64,000 bases of DNA from contig NZ_JNIM01000001.1 in the NCBI RefSeq assembly GCF_000702505.1, positions 744,001-808,000 on the forward strand. The letters run 5' to 3'. The position numbers were made by a program, and so were the translations under genes. How positions within the stretch are numbered: position 1 is the stretch's first letter; each line of letters opens with the position of its first letter. The notes beneath the pieces are model-generated. The model did no database searches and had not been told where the DNA came from. It saw only the letters and a list, made by a program, of their open reading frames with translations. Positions 33,293 through 42,107 of this stretch are shown here, piece after piece. Source of the stretch: Thermogemmatispora carboxidivorans. GTDB taxonomy: Bacteria > Chloroflexota > Ktedonobacteria > Ktedonobacterales > Ktedonobacteraceae.

Positions 33293-35077
33293 ATGGAAGC
33301 GAGCCAATCAACAGCTCGTGAAATTCTTTGCTTGTATGCTATTGAGGATAAGCGTGGTTTTGAGGAACTAAGCAAACACTTATATAATCTTAATGGGATA
33401 AGGGATATTCAAAATACTCCACCAGGTAAACCACCGAAGCAGGAGCAGAGCAAGCTGATCAATCAGGCGAAGCTGATCATCATGCTTATCAGCCCTGATC
33501 TCTTGTCTTCGCTGAGAGAAGAGGCCAGCACGGCTTTGAAGCAGGCAAAGGAGGGAAATGCTGAGCTTATTCCAATCTTGTACAAGACCGTGGATCTCGG
33601 AGGCACTGACCTGGCCGAGCTGCAACTCTTGCCGCGCAATGGGGAGGCCCTCGCCCAGCGAGAGGGAGATAATCGCAATAAAGCATGGAAAGAAATAGCT
33701 CAGGAGATTCGGAAGATCTGGGAAGCCCTCGACGCGGGCTCTGGAACAGAGGAGAAAGAGAAGACGACGGTGAATGCTGGCCAATCCGATGCCCATCGAT
33801 CCCAGCAGCAGGAACAGGACCCAACCAGACCGGCCACCGTTTTCATCAGCTCTGCTGGCGATGCTGGAAAAAACCGCGAACAGCTAGAACTCATGCTACG
33901 CCTGCGCGGCCTCAAGCTCTGGCACCGTGACAGCGAGGATCTGCCCTTTCTCGGCATCCGTGAAAAAGCCACAGAGCGGGCCGTGAGCGAGTTAGCCGAT
34001 GCCTACCTGCTCTATCTTACACCCGAGGCCCTCAAGAAGCCGCAGCTCTGGCCGTCCGAGGCACGCGCCGCCCTGCAACGCCAGGAAAGCGAGCCGGAAT
34101 TTCCTATAGTTTTGATCCTGCAGGGGGTCAGCCGGAAGAGAGTACAGAGCGCCCTGGCAAAGATCGATCTCGAGAAGTTGACCAGTTTTATTGGCAGCGA
34201 GCTTGAGCCGGAGGTGAGCCAGCAGGAGGTGGTGAGCGGCAAGCTGCGCTCGCTTGCGCGCAAGATCCTGCGCGAAGCCTTTCGTCAGCGCCGCGTGAGA
34301 GCTGGGGAGAACCATGAAATCTGGATTGGGTTACGCACCTTTGTTTTTGGAGAAGGTAGCCCCAGGCTTGATCTGTCGGTTGATGCCAGAAAGCTTTTCC
34401 TTGAAGATGAGAATAGGAATGTGCGACGTGTCACTCCAGTCGCTGAATGGCGGAACCTCATTGTTCCCGCTCTGGAGGATATTGAAGGTCTTCTCGCGGT
34501 CTTGGGCTTAGACTCTAGAGGGAGTCTAAAAGTCCCAATTAAAGCAGCCCTCTCGCTGGACTATCTGTTTGGCTTTATCTTCCGCAGCGTGAGACTGGAA
34601 GTACGTGATGAAAAGGAAGGACAGTATTGGGATAGCAAAGGGCCGCAAGACGATAGTACCCCTCTTAAATATGATGAGAGTATCCAGGAGGGAGATCCCC
34701 GGACAGCGATAGTGGCTATTTCTATATCGAACAACATTGAAAATGATTTGAATCTATATATGCAACGAGCGGAGAATAGAATTAACTATAGCCGCTTCAT
34801 CCATTATTGGATGCCGGAAGGAGTAGACCACACCCGAGGAGTAAGGGACGGTAGCCATGCCCTGGCCATCGCGCGCCAGATTGGGCGTGACCTGCGTCGC
34901 CTGCGCAGCCAGGGTATTACCCATATCCATCTCTTCTCATCGCTGCCTGCGGGGCTGGCGGTCCTGATCGGCCAACAATTTAACGCGAATGTCTTCGGAC
35001 CCATTTCCCTATACGATTTCTTCGGGGATCAGTACCATTATGTCTTTACCCTCAACCAGCAAGAAGAGCGACTGTAG
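33293..35077 (+). CDS. TIR-TIR-SAVED effector of the type III CRISPR locus
   Basis: A 594-residue protein with three parts. Residues 1-145 are TIR-like (ILCLYAIEDKRGFEELSKHL, LIIMLISPDLLSS, then LQLLPRNGEAL). After an acidic linker, residues 180-340 form a second TIR-like domain (TVFISSAGDAGKNREQL, GLKLWHRDSEDLPFLGI, YLLYLTPEAL and WPSEARAAL, whose Glu is the candidate catalytic residue). Residues 345-594 are a SAVED sensor, ending in ITHIHLFSSLPAGLAVLIGQ and YDFFGDQYHYVFTL. SAVED binds cyclic oligonucleotides, and TIR domains of this kind degrade NAD+. Start ATG has AAAGGGG about 10 bases upstream. Codons near residues 20-45 are AT-rich, hinting at transfer. It follows the effector genes in one operon. 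Confidence 0.85.
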   Translation: MEASQSTAREILCLYAIEDKRGFEELSKHLYNLNGIRDIQNTPPGKPPKQEQSKLINQAKLIIMLISPDLLSSLREEASTALKQAKEGNAELIPILYKTVDLGGTDLAELQLLPRNGEALAQREGDNRNKAWKEIAQEIRKIWEALDAGSGTEEKEKTTVNAGQSDAHRSQQQEQDPTRPATVFISSAGDAGKNREQLELMLRLRGLKLWHRDSEDLPFLGIREKATERAVSELADAYLLYLTPEALKKPQLWPSEARAALQRQESEPEFPIVLILQGVSRKRVQSALAKIDLEKLTSFIGSELEPEVSQQEVVSGKLRSLARKILREAFRQRRVRAGENHEIWIGLRTFVFGEGSPRLDLSVDARKLFLEDENRNVRRVTPVAEWRNLIVPALEDIEGLLAVLGLDSRGSLKVPIKAALSLDYLFGFIFRSVRLEVRDEKEGQYWDSKGPQDDSTPLKYDESIQEGDPRTAIVAISISNNIENDLNLYMQRAENRINYSRFIHYWMPEGVDHTRGVRDGSHALAIARQIGRDLRRLRSQGITHIHLFSSLPAGLAVLIGQQFNANVFGPISLYDFFGDQYHYVFTLNQQEERL

Positions 35078-35124
35078 AGGTGACAGTAGTAGCAAGACTG
35101 TGCCTCTAGCTTGCAGCTGTGCCG

Positions 35125-35170
35125 AGCAGTAGAAGAGCGAGCGCTTGTTAAGGACAGCTCTTCTACTGCT
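35125..35170. terminator. perfect 14-bp hairpin between convergent operons
   Basis: Arms AGCAGTAGAAGAGC (35125-35138) and GCTCTTCTACTGCT (35157-35170) with an 18-base loop. It lies between the end of the CRISPR operon and the end of rpsU, so it may end transcription both ways. T-runs are poor on both sides. Confidence 0.5.
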
Positions 35171-35226
35171 GCTGTTGCTGAGCCTGCTATGGATGACCAG
35201 TCAGGCACTCCTGACCTTGTATGCAG

Positions 35227-35421
35227 CTAGCGGCGTGTGCGTGTATGGCGGCGGCGGCGGCGACGAGCCACGGCGGCCTTACGCTTGCGGCGGTCGCTAC
35301 GGCTCTCGTAATGTTTGCGGCGGCGCACCTCGGCCAGAATGCCAGCGTTCAAGACTTTGCGATTAAAGCGCTTAAGGGCGACCTCGAAGGACTCGTCAGG
35401 GTTCAGGCGAACTTCGCTCAT
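35227..35421 (-). CDS. rpsU: 30S ribosomal protein S21
   Basis: A 64-residue very basic protein. MSEVRLNPDESFEVALKRF and LAEVRRRKHYESRSDRRKR are typical of bS21, with an Arg-rich tail. It binds the small ribosomal subunit near the 3' end of 16S rRNA and aids initiation. The start at 35421 is set by family length. Longer frames upstream overlap the zinc-ribbon gene. It starts 11 bases after that gene's stop and is probably cotranscribed with it. Confidence 0.95.
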   Translation of the reverse strand: MSEVRLNPDESFEVALKRFNRKVLNAGILAEVRRRKHYESRSDRRKRKAAVARRRRRRHTRTRR

Positions 35422-35432
35422 CTCGGCCCGCC

Positions 35433-35771
35433 TTACCAGCGCGCGCGGCGGCCCTGGCCGCGCCCGTACGACTCCTGGGGACGATAGCAATCGCTGCAAT
35501 AAACGGGGCGATCATCGCGGGGCAAGAACGGCACCTGGGCCTCGTTACCGCAGCTAGCGCAGGTCACCGTATACATCTGGCGCTCCTCGCGCCCGTAGCC
35601 ACGGCCACGGCGCCCGCCACTCGCCTTGCGCGCCGCCCGGCAGCTGGGGCAGCGACTGGGTGTATTGGTCAAGCCGCGGCTGGCAAAAAACTCTTGCTCT
35701 CCAACGGTAAAGGTGAATTCCTGGCCACACTCGCGGCAGACCAGGATTTGGTCCTGTCCAGGGTTTATCAT
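35433..35771 (-). CDS. zinc-ribbon protein with four CxxC motifs
   Basis: A 112-residue protein with CREC, CPSC, CASC and CSDC pairs, enough for two zinc ribbons, and an Arg/Gly-rich centre (KASGGRRGRGYGREE). Such proteins often bind nucleic acid or the ribosome, but function is unknown. ATG at 35771 begins MINPGQDQILVCREC, which matches the usual start of this family. The frame is open further upstream, through the attenuator region. It is paired with rpsU, suggesting a translation-related job. Confidence 0.82.
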   Translation of the reverse strand: MINPGQDQILVCRECGQEFTFTVGEQEFFASRGLTNTPSRCPSCRAARKASGGRRGRGYGREERQMYTVTCASCGNEAQVPFLPRDDRPVYCSDCYRPQESYGRGQGRRARW

Positions 35772-35962
35772 GTAGATAGTCTCCTTACGCGCATTTCTCC
35801 GCGGAGGGAAATGCATTGGGACTCGTCTGACAGCGCTCTTAATCTGCAAGCTACCAGACGGCAAAAGGCTGATAGGCGCGGGAGCGTGCGACCTGAGCCT
35901 AGCAGAGTAGGGGCAGCGTCGGCGCGGAGCCGCTGAATGACAAAGAACGGCGTGCCAAAAAA

Positions 35963-35992
35963 AGCCGCTGCCCGTAACCATGGGCAGCGGCT
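35963..35992 (-). terminator. strong intrinsic terminator in the leader of the zinc-ribbon/rpsU operon
   Basis: On the minus strand AGCCGCTGCCC and GGGCAGCGGCT pair over 11 bases with an 8-base loop, followed directly by seven T residues. No annotated minus-strand gene lies upstream, so it should either end a short RNA or attenuate the operon. Confidence 0.85.
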
Positions 35993-36021
35993 CTGACAGT
36001 TCGCTTCCATGTGTCCTTTGC

Positions 36022-36050
36022 AGCATACCACACTTGCCCTCTCCCGTCAA
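36022..36050 (-). promoter_or_regulatory. promoter of the zinc-ribbon/rpsU leader RNA
   Basis: Minus strand: TTGACG (36050-36045), exactly 17 bases, TATGCT (36027-36022). The terminator lies only about 30-55 bases beyond the expected start of transcription. Confidence 0.65.
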
Positions 36051-36410
36051 GCCTCCCATCTCAAACGCCAAAAGCTCGTCTATTTATACCTCCCTCCCTC
36101 CCTTCTTCCGGGCGCTACAGCCGTGGAAGCGGAAGGCGTGCGCTGTCACCTCTGACAGCGAGAAAGGAAAGGAAGAGCAAGGCTCACTGGCAAATACCAA
36201 ACGGTCATCATCTTCCCTTCCCTCGCCCTTTCTCTCTCTGGCTTGCAACCGTTGGCGTTTCTGCAGTATGCTGGTATTGTCGCGTCTCAGCTCCACACTC
36301 TGGCCTGGCGGCGGAACGGCAAGCTCAGCCCGCTTCAGCAGGCCCTCTAGCGAATTACACTGATAAGCAGGACATGGATCTGCTACTTCTGCAGCAAGGG
36401 AGCACTGATC

Positions 36411-37364
36411 ATGAGCGAACAAGTGACCTTGATGCCGGTCGACAGCGTCGATGTCACCATCCTCGTAGACAACAGCGTTGACGTCCTGCTGCCTGGCAAC
36501 GAAATGGTTCGGCGCGCTCCGCTGGCCATCAACTGGACCGAGCGCGAGCAGCTCATTGCCGAGCACGGCTATGCCCTGCTGCTCACAGTGGCGAGCAACG
36601 GGCAGCGCGCTTCTCTGCTCTACGACGCTGGGCTTGGACGCAATACGCTCCTGCACAACATGGATGTGTTGGAAGTGCGTCCGGCTGATCTACGGGCCAT
36701 CGTGCTCTCTCACGGCCATGCCGACCATCACGGAGGGCTAGAGGGCATCGTTCACCGTCTGGGGAAGCGCGGTCTGCCCTTGCTGCTCCATCCCGATGCC
36801 TGGCGCTACCGGCGCATCGTCTTTCCAACCGGCACCGAAATCCATATGCCCCCACCGAGCCAGGCCGATCTCGATCGCGAAGGTGTGACCATCATCGAAG
36901 AACGAGGTCCCTCGCTGCTGCTCGATGGAACCGTGCTGGTGACCGGTCAAGTTGAGCGCGTCACCGATTTTGAAAAAGGCTTTCCCTTGCAGCAAGCGCG
37001 TACCGACCACGGCTGGGAACCCGATATCTGGGTCTGGGATGATCAGGCTATCGTCTGCCATCTCAAAAACCGCGGCCTGGTGGTCCTCTCCAGTTGCAGC
37101 CACGCCGGCGTCATCAACATTCTTCAACATGCGCGCCGGCTCAGCGGTATCGAGACGGTCTATGCCTTTGTGGGCGGCCTCCACCTGAGCGGAGCCGTCT
37201 TCGAGCCGATCATCCCACGCACCATCGCCGAGCTGCAGGCAATTGGCCCCAGCGTCATTGTGCCTGGGCACTGTACCGGCTGGCGCGCAACTCATGAGCT
37301 GGCTCGCGCCTTACCTGGGGCCTATGTCCAGACCAGCGTAGGTACCACGCTGCACCTTGCCTGA
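36411..37364 (+). CDS. MBL-fold metallohydrolase (dihydropterin-RFA-P synthase-like)
   Basis: A 317-residue metallo-beta-lactamase fold protein. The metal motif is VLSHGHADHHGGLEG (HxHxDH), with further ligands in LSSCSHAGVINI and IVPGHCTGWRATHEL. VTILVDNSVDVLL at the N terminus and the HCTG block resemble proteins annotated as 7,8-dihydropterin-6-methyl-4-(beta-D-ribofuranosyl)-aminobenzene-5'-phosphate synthase, but this is a broad subgroup and the real substrate is unknown. The gene is alone. GGGAG lies about 7 bases upstream of the ATG. Confidence 0.85.
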   Translation: MSEQVTLMPVDSVDVTILVDNSVDVLLPGNEMVRRAPLAINWTEREQLIAEHGYALLLTVASNGQRASLLYDAGLGRNTLLHNMDVLEVRPADLRAIVLSHGHADHHGGLEGIVHRLGKRGLPLLLHPDAWRYRRIVFPTGTEIHMPPPSQADLDREGVTIIEERGPSLLLDGTVLVTGQVERVTDFEKGFPLQQARTDHGWEPDIWVWDDQAIVCHLKNRGLVVLSSCSHAGVINILQHARRLSGIETVYAFVGGLHLSGAVFEPIIPRTIAELQAIGPSVIVPGHCTGWRATHELARALPGAYVQTSVGTTLHLA

Positions 37365-37884
37365 TGTTCCCTCTTCTCGGTCCTCGTGTGCCAGGGCAGG
37401 GGCAGGAGTGCGAGAGATGATCACTGCTATCGTGCTCAAAGAGTTACATCGCGCTCTGCGCTTCCTGCTCTGTGGAATCGGCAATTCTATCTACTCGCTA
37501 TCGTGCTGATCGCGCTCTTCCTGCTGAACCGCCTCGCTCTCTCGCTCTGGGGACAAAACACGGTCTAGCGGACGGACCGCAGCGACACCTTTTGCGTGGC
37601 CCAGTCGTACCTGTGACAGAGCGGAGATAACTGTTGCTAGTGTACCTCTGCTATTGATTGTATGACACTGTGCCGTTCTTGTGAGAGTAAGCAGGATAGC
37701 AGTGAGCACGCTGTGAGATGCCCTTGCTATGCTCAGAAAGAAAACGTGCGAGGCTCACTGGCTATGTCCGAAGATGGCTACGGCTGTGACCTTGAGCGAG
37801 GATCGCCGCAAAAGCTGCTAGAGTAACTGATGATTGTCAAGTAGGTATTCTTGCCTTGTTTGTCGCTGAACAGAGGAGGGAAGC
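37365..37884. other. intergenic stretch before phosphoketolase
   Basis: No firm gene. Around 37417-37568 two overlapping frames carry, respectively, a start with a ribosome-binding site and a hydrophobic helix (see findings). No convincing promoter pair was found for the phosphoketolase gene. Confidence 0.4.
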
Positions 37885-40260
37885 ATGTCGACCGCTGCCG
37901 GAGCGCGTACACTCAGCCAGCAGCAGCTAGAATTGATGCATAAGTACTGGTGTGCCGCCAACTATCTGACTGTAGGGCAGATCTACCTCCAGGAAAATCC
38001 CTTGCTCAAGGAGCCACTACAGCCCGAGCACATCAAGCCCCGGTTGTTGGGGCATTGGGGCACCTCACCTGGCTTGAATCTCATCTACGTCCATCTCAAT
38101 CGCCTGATCAAAGACTATGACCTCGATATGATCTTTCTGGCAGGACCCGGGCATGGTGGTCCGGCGGTGATTGCCAACGTCTACCTTGAAGGTACCTATT
38201 CAGAGATCTACCCGGAAGTGAGCCAGGACGAGCAGGGGCTGCGTCGCCTCTTTCGCCAGTTCTCTACTCCTGGCGGTGTGCCCAGTCATGTCGGCGTTCC
38301 CATTCCTGGCTCCATCCACGAAGGGGGCGAGTTAGGCTATGTACTAGCCCATGCCTTCGGTGCTGCCTTCGACAATCCCGATCTGATTGTAGCTGCCGTT
38401 GTCGGCGATGGAGAAGCCGAAACTGGTCCCCTGGAAGGGTCCTGGAAAAGCATCAAATTCCTCAATCCCGTCCGTGATGGAGCCGTGCTTCCTATTCTGC
38501 ACCTCAACGAGTACAAGATCTCCGGTCCGACGGTGCTGGGTCGCACCAGCGATGAGCGGATTGAGCAGCTCTTCTCGGGGCATGGATACCACGTCTACTT
38601 TGTCGAGGGGGACGACCCACTCACGGTGCATCGGGTTCTGGCCGAAACCCTGGATCACTGCTATCACGAGATCCGCGGCTACCAGCAGCAGGCCCGGACC
38701 CAGGGTCTCACTGGCGTACCGCGTTGGCCGCTGATTATCCTCCGTACGCCCAAAGGCTGGACTGGCCCCAAGGAGGTTGACGGTGTCCCGATTGAAGGCA
38801 CCTTCCGCGCTCATCAGGTTCCCCTGGAGGGAGTACGAACGAATCCGGCCCATCTCAAGCTACTGGAGGACTGGCTGCGCAGTTATCGCCCCGATGAGCT
38901 GTTTGACGAAGGCGGGCATCTGCGCCCCGAATTGGCGGCTCTGGTCCCGCAGGGAGAGCGTCGCATGGGCGCCAATCCTCATGCCAACGGCGGCAAGCTG
39001 CTCGTTGACCTGCGCCTGCCAGATTTCCGCTCCTACGCGGTCGACGTCTCCAAACCGGCTACCAGCTACTATAGCAATACGCGTCCGCTAGGGGTCTTTC
39101 TCCGCGATATCTTCAAAGAGAACGCCGAGCAGGCCAACTTTCGCTACTTCTGTCCCGACGAAACCAACTCCAATCGGCTCGGCGACGTTTTCGCCGTCCA
39201 GAACCGGACCTTTTTGGAGCGCATCCTGCCCGGCGATGACCATCTCTCGCCGGATGGGCGTGTCATGGAGGTGCTCAGCGAGCATCTCTGCGAAGGCTGG
39301 TTAGAAGGCTACCTTCTGACCGGCAGGCATGGCCTGTTTGCCACCTATGAGGCCTTCGCGATGATCGCCGACTCGATGATCATCCAATACTCAAAGTGGC
39401 TTGAAGGCTCGCGGGCCCTCTCCTGGCGAGCGCCGATCGCCTCGCTCAATCTGCTGCTCACCTCCACCTGCTGGCGCAACGACCATAACGGCTTCTCCCA
39501 TCAAGGTCCGGGCCTCATCGATACCCTGCTTTCGCGCCGGGGGAGCATCGCCCGCATCTACTTGCCACCTGACGCCAACTGCCTGCTCTCAGTCGCTGAT
39601 CACTGCCTGCGCAGCCGTGACTACATCAACCTGATCGTGGTTGACAAGCAGCCGCACCTGCAATATCTGAGCATGGCCGAGGCCATCGAGCACTGTCGGC
39701 GTGGCCTCTCGATCTGGTCCTGGGCTGGCAATGAGGACGATGGCGACCCGGATGTCGTCCTCGCCTGTGCTGGCGACGTCATGACGATGGAGACCGTGGC
39801 CGCCGCCTGGTGGCTCCGTCGCCGGCTCCCGCAGCTCAAGGTACGTGTCGTCAATGTCGTCGATCTGATGACGCTCTATCCTCCCGAGCTGCACCCGCAC
39901 GGCCTCGACCAGGCAACCTTCGTTGCCCACTTTACTGAGGAGAAGCCTGTCATCTTCGCCTTCCACGGCTATCAACGCGCCGTTCACCAGCTTGTACATG
40001 GGCGTCCCAATCCAGCCCGCTTCCACGTCCGCGGCTACAACGAGCAAGGGACCACGACCACGCCTTTTGATATGGTCGTCCTCAACGAAGTCAGCCGCTA
40101 CCATCTCTGCCTGCTGGCCCTGGAGCACGTGCCGCGCCTGCGCCAGCTCACAGCGCCACTCGTGCGCGAGTGCGAAGAGCGGCTACGTGAACACCATCGC
40201 TATATCCGCGAGCACCTGGAAGATATGCCCGAGATACGTGACTGGACCTGGAGAGACTAA
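37885..40260 (+). CDS. xfp: phosphoketolase (xylulose-5-phosphate / fructose-6-phosphate)
   Basis: A 791-residue thiamine-diphosphate enzyme that splits xylulose 5-phosphate, and often fructose 6-phosphate, with phosphate to acetyl phosphate. Full family length. Recognisable blocks are [76 protein letters not shown] (ThDP-binding GDGE) and [27 protein letters not shown] lies just before the ATG. It is monocistronic and ends in a hairpin shared with thiC. Requires thiamine diphosphate, whose synthesis gene thiC is the next gene. Confidence 0.96.
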   Translation: MSTAAGARTLSQQQLELMHKYWCAANYLTVGQIYLQENPLLKEPLQPEHIKPRLLGHWGTSPGLNLIYVHLNRLIKDYDLDMIFLAGPGHGGPAVIANVYLEGTYSEIYPEVSQDEQGLRRLFRQFSTPGGVPSHVGVPIPGSIHEGGELGYVLAHAFGAAFDNPDLIVAAVVGDGEAETGPLEGSWKSIKFLNPVRDGAVLPILHLNEYKISGPTVLGRTSDERIEQLFSGHGYHVYFVEGDDPLTVHRVLAETLDHCYHEIRGYQQQARTQGLTGVPRWPLIILRTPKGWTGPKEVDGVPIEGTFRAHQVPLEGVRTNPAHLKLLEDWLRSYRPDELFDEGGHLRPELAALVPQGERRMGANPHANGGKLLVDLRLPDFRSYAVDVSKPATSYYSNTRPLGVFLRDIFKENAEQANFRYFCPDETNSNRLGDVFAVQNRTFLERILPGDDHLSPDGRVMEVLSEHLCEGWLEGYLLTGRHGLFATYEAFAMIADSMIIQYSKWLEGSRALSWRAPIASLNLLLTSTCWRNDHNGFSHQGPGLIDTLLSRRGSIARIYLPPDANCLLSVADHCLRSRDYINLIVVDKQPHLQYLSMAEAIEHCRRGLSIWSWAGNEDDGDPDVVLACAGDVMTMETVAAAWWLRRRLPQLKVRVVNVVDLMTLYPPELHPHGLDQATFVAHFTEEKPVIFAFHGYQRAVHQLVHGRPNPARFHVRGYNEQGTTTTPFDMVVLNEVSRYHLCLLALEHVPRLRQLTAPLVRECEERLREHHRYIREHLEDMPEIRDWTWRD

Positions 40261-40266
40261 TTGCAC

Positions 40267-40324
40267 AGCGAAAGCGGCGCAGAGGAAGAGCATACAGCAA
40301 TCGCTTCCCCGTGCCGCTTTCGCT
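40267..40324. terminator. hairpin between convergent xfp and thiC
   Basis: Perfect 12-bp arms AGCGAAAGCGGC (40267-40278) and GCCGCTTTCGCT (40313-40324), starting six bases after the xfp stop. No long T-run follows. Probably a bidirectional terminator. Confidence 0.5.
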
Positions 40325-40401
40325 ATGTCTCCGGGCAGTGCAGAGCTGTGACAGAACCCGTATCAGGGGATGACATTCGCAGTCTCCCCTGTCTCTTACG
40401 C

Positions 40402-41739
40402 TCAGTGAGTCATCTGCTCTGTCGCCAGCGATTGCAGGCTACCATCCCGTTGTTGTCGGCGCAGTACATGCTCAACAAGGTTCATCGGGCAGAATGGTCC
40501 ACACATTGAGCAGGCGCGCGTCTTGGAAGCGCGCTCGGCAAAGATGCGCCGCGCTTCCTCGGGATAGAGTGCCAACTGCAATTGAGTATCCCAGTCGAGG
40601 CGATAACGGGCCTCCGACATCTGGCGGTTGCGTGCCAGGGCCTGGGGATGGCCACGGGCCACATCGGCAGCGTGAGCGGCGATCTTGAAAGCCACCACGC
40701 CCTCGTAGACCTGGCGCGGGTTAGGTAGGCCCAGATGCTCTGCCGGCGTCAAATAGCAGAGCATGTCGGCCCCATGCATGCCTGCCAGAGCGCCCCCGAT
40801 GGCGCCGGCGATATGGTCGAAGCCGGCAGCGGTATCAACGGGCAGCATGCCCAGAATGTAGAAAGGAGCACCACGACAGAGCTTCTTCTGCAGCTGGACA
40901 TTGGTCTGCACTTCGTTCAGCGGTACATGGCCCGGTCCCTCGACCATCACCTGCACGCCGGCGCGTCGTGCCCGCTCAACCAGCTCTCCCAAGATGATCA
41001 GCTCGCCTACCTGCGCACCGTCGAGATCATCGGCCAGCGATCCAGGGCGAAGGCCATCGCCCAGGCTCAGCGTCATATCGTACTGGCGGGCGATCTCCAG
41101 CAACCAATCGAAATGCTCGTAGAGCGGATTCTCGGCCCCGTTCTCCAGCATCCAGGCCGCCAGCAGACCTCCACCGCGTGAAACAATCCCTGTCACCCGT
41201 CCAGCCTGACGGTAGTGCTCTAACGTCTGACGTGTCACGCCGCAGTGTACAGTAATAAAGTCGACGCCGGCCTTCCCATGCTCCTCGATCGTCTCGAACA
41301 GCTCGTCGGGACTCATCTTGAGAAAAGAACCCTTGTCGCTCACCGCCCGAAACTCAGCCTCGTAGATGGGCACCGTGCCCAGAGGAACCTCGCAGGACTC
41401 TAGTAGCGTCTGGCGAATAGCAGGGATGTCGCCGCCGGTCGAGAGATCCATCACGGCGTCGGCACCTGCTTGCTGTGCCAGGGCCAGCTTGTGACGCTCC
41501 TCTGCCACATTGACATAGTCGTAGGAAGTACCAAGATTAGCGTTGACCTTTACCAGGAGGCCCTGGCCGATGGCGGTGAAGTGGGAGAGCGTGCGATGAT
41601 TGGGATTGGCTGGAATAACTGCCAGGCCGGCAGCGACCTTCTCGCGGATCGCTTCAACGGGGAGATTTTCGGCTTGGGCCACGTAGGCCATCGCCTCGGT
41701 AATCTGGCCCTGACGGGCCTGCTCAAGCTGGGTTGGCAC
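40402..41739 (-). CDS. thiC: phosphomethylpyrimidine synthase ThiC
   Basis: A 445-residue radical-SAM enzyme that rearranges aminoimidazole ribotide into hydroxymethylpyrimidine phosphate for thiamine. Blocks GADAVMDLSTGGDI, TVPIYEA, FITVHCGVTRQTLE, SRGGGLLAAWM, SLGDGLRPG and MVEGPGHVPL are typical. The C-terminal cluster motif reads CSMCGPFC, the spacing of the short, archaeal/clostridial-like clade as I recall it. The GTG at 41739 is chosen because GGAGGTGG lies 4 bases upstream. An in-frame ATG at 41757 is possible, and the longer open frame runs into the riboswitch. Controlled by the TPP riboswitch upstream. Confidence 0.95.
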   Translation of the reverse strand: MPTQLEQARQGQITEAMAYVAQAENLPVEAIREKVAAGLAVIPANPNHRTLSHFTAIGQGLLVKVNANLGTSYDYVNVAEERHKLALAQQAGADAVMDLSTGGDIPAIRQTLLESCEVPLGTVPIYEAEFRAVSDKGSFLKMSPDELFETIEEHGKAGVDFITVHCGVTRQTLEHYRQAGRVTGIVSRGGGLLAAWMLENGAENPLYEHFDWLLEIARQYDMTLSLGDGLRPGSLADDLDGAQVGELIILGELVERARRAGVQVMVEGPGHVPLNEVQTNVQLQKKLCRGAPFYILGMLPVDTAAGFDHIAGAIGGALAGMHGADMLCYLTPAEHLGLPNPRQVYEGVVAFKIAAHAADVARGHPQALARNRQMSEARYRLDWDTQLQLALYPEEARRIFAERASKTRACSMCGPFCPMNLVEHVLRRQQRDGSLQSLATEQMTH

Positions 41740-41810
41740 TGTTCCACCTCCGGTCATGATCTGGGCTGACTGACCTGAAGGGGAACCGGCAGCGGGTTGG
41801 GCAGCCAGAC

Positions 41811-41915
41811 GGACCCTTCCCTCCGCCGGTATTACCCGGGTCAGGTTCGAGGGGTCGGCCCCGCTTACAGAGGCCCTCTCAGCCCGGTTGGATTGCCCGA
41901 GCTCCCCCAGGTCCA
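41811..41915 (-). promoter_or_regulatory. TPP (THI-box) riboswitch of thiC
   Basis: On the minus strand the conserved parts occur in order: GGACC of P1, CTGAGAGGGCC, then CGAACCTGACCCGGGTAATA, CCGGCGGAGGGAAGG, and the closing GGTCC. It begins about 175 bases before the thiC start. Binding of thiamine diphosphate should lower thiC expression. Confidence 0.95.
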
Positions 41916-41945
41916 ATCAGAAGCGCTCAGTCTTCTGCTGAGAGA

Positions 41946-41951
41946 ATCATA
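41946..41951 (-). promoter_or_regulatory. candidate -10 box for thiC
   Basis: TATGAT on the minus strand about 30 bases before the riboswitch. No good -35 box at the right spacing was seen. Confidence 0.4.
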
Positions 41952-42107
41952 CCATATCGATTCTGCTGAGCTGGCCCGCTCGATGGCCGGCGGCGGGCTT
42001 CCCTGGCCAGATGAGAGCGGTGTACGAGCAAGGGGGAACAAAAAGGAAGAGGCACAGCCGGAGCCGGGACACTGCCAGGCTCCGACCGCTCCTCGAGCAG
42101 GAATAAC

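Larger units (their letters stand above)
35772..36410. other. long leader / divergent intergenic region
   Basis: No gene is supported on the plus strand. On the minus strand it holds a promoter (36022-36050) and a strong intrinsic terminator (35963-35992), both upstream of the zinc-ribbon gene. See those entries. The MBL-fold gene begins at 36411 on the other strand. Confidence 0.6.

Noticed and set aside
32033..33307. 424-codon open frame on the minus strand opposite the last RAMP gene
   Set aside because: No recognisable domain, and the plus strand has clear RAMP motifs and operon overlaps.
40402..41916. Longer ThiC starting at 41916
   Set aside because: The extra N-terminal codons are the TPP riboswitch itself, and a ribosome-binding site marks the GTG at 41739.
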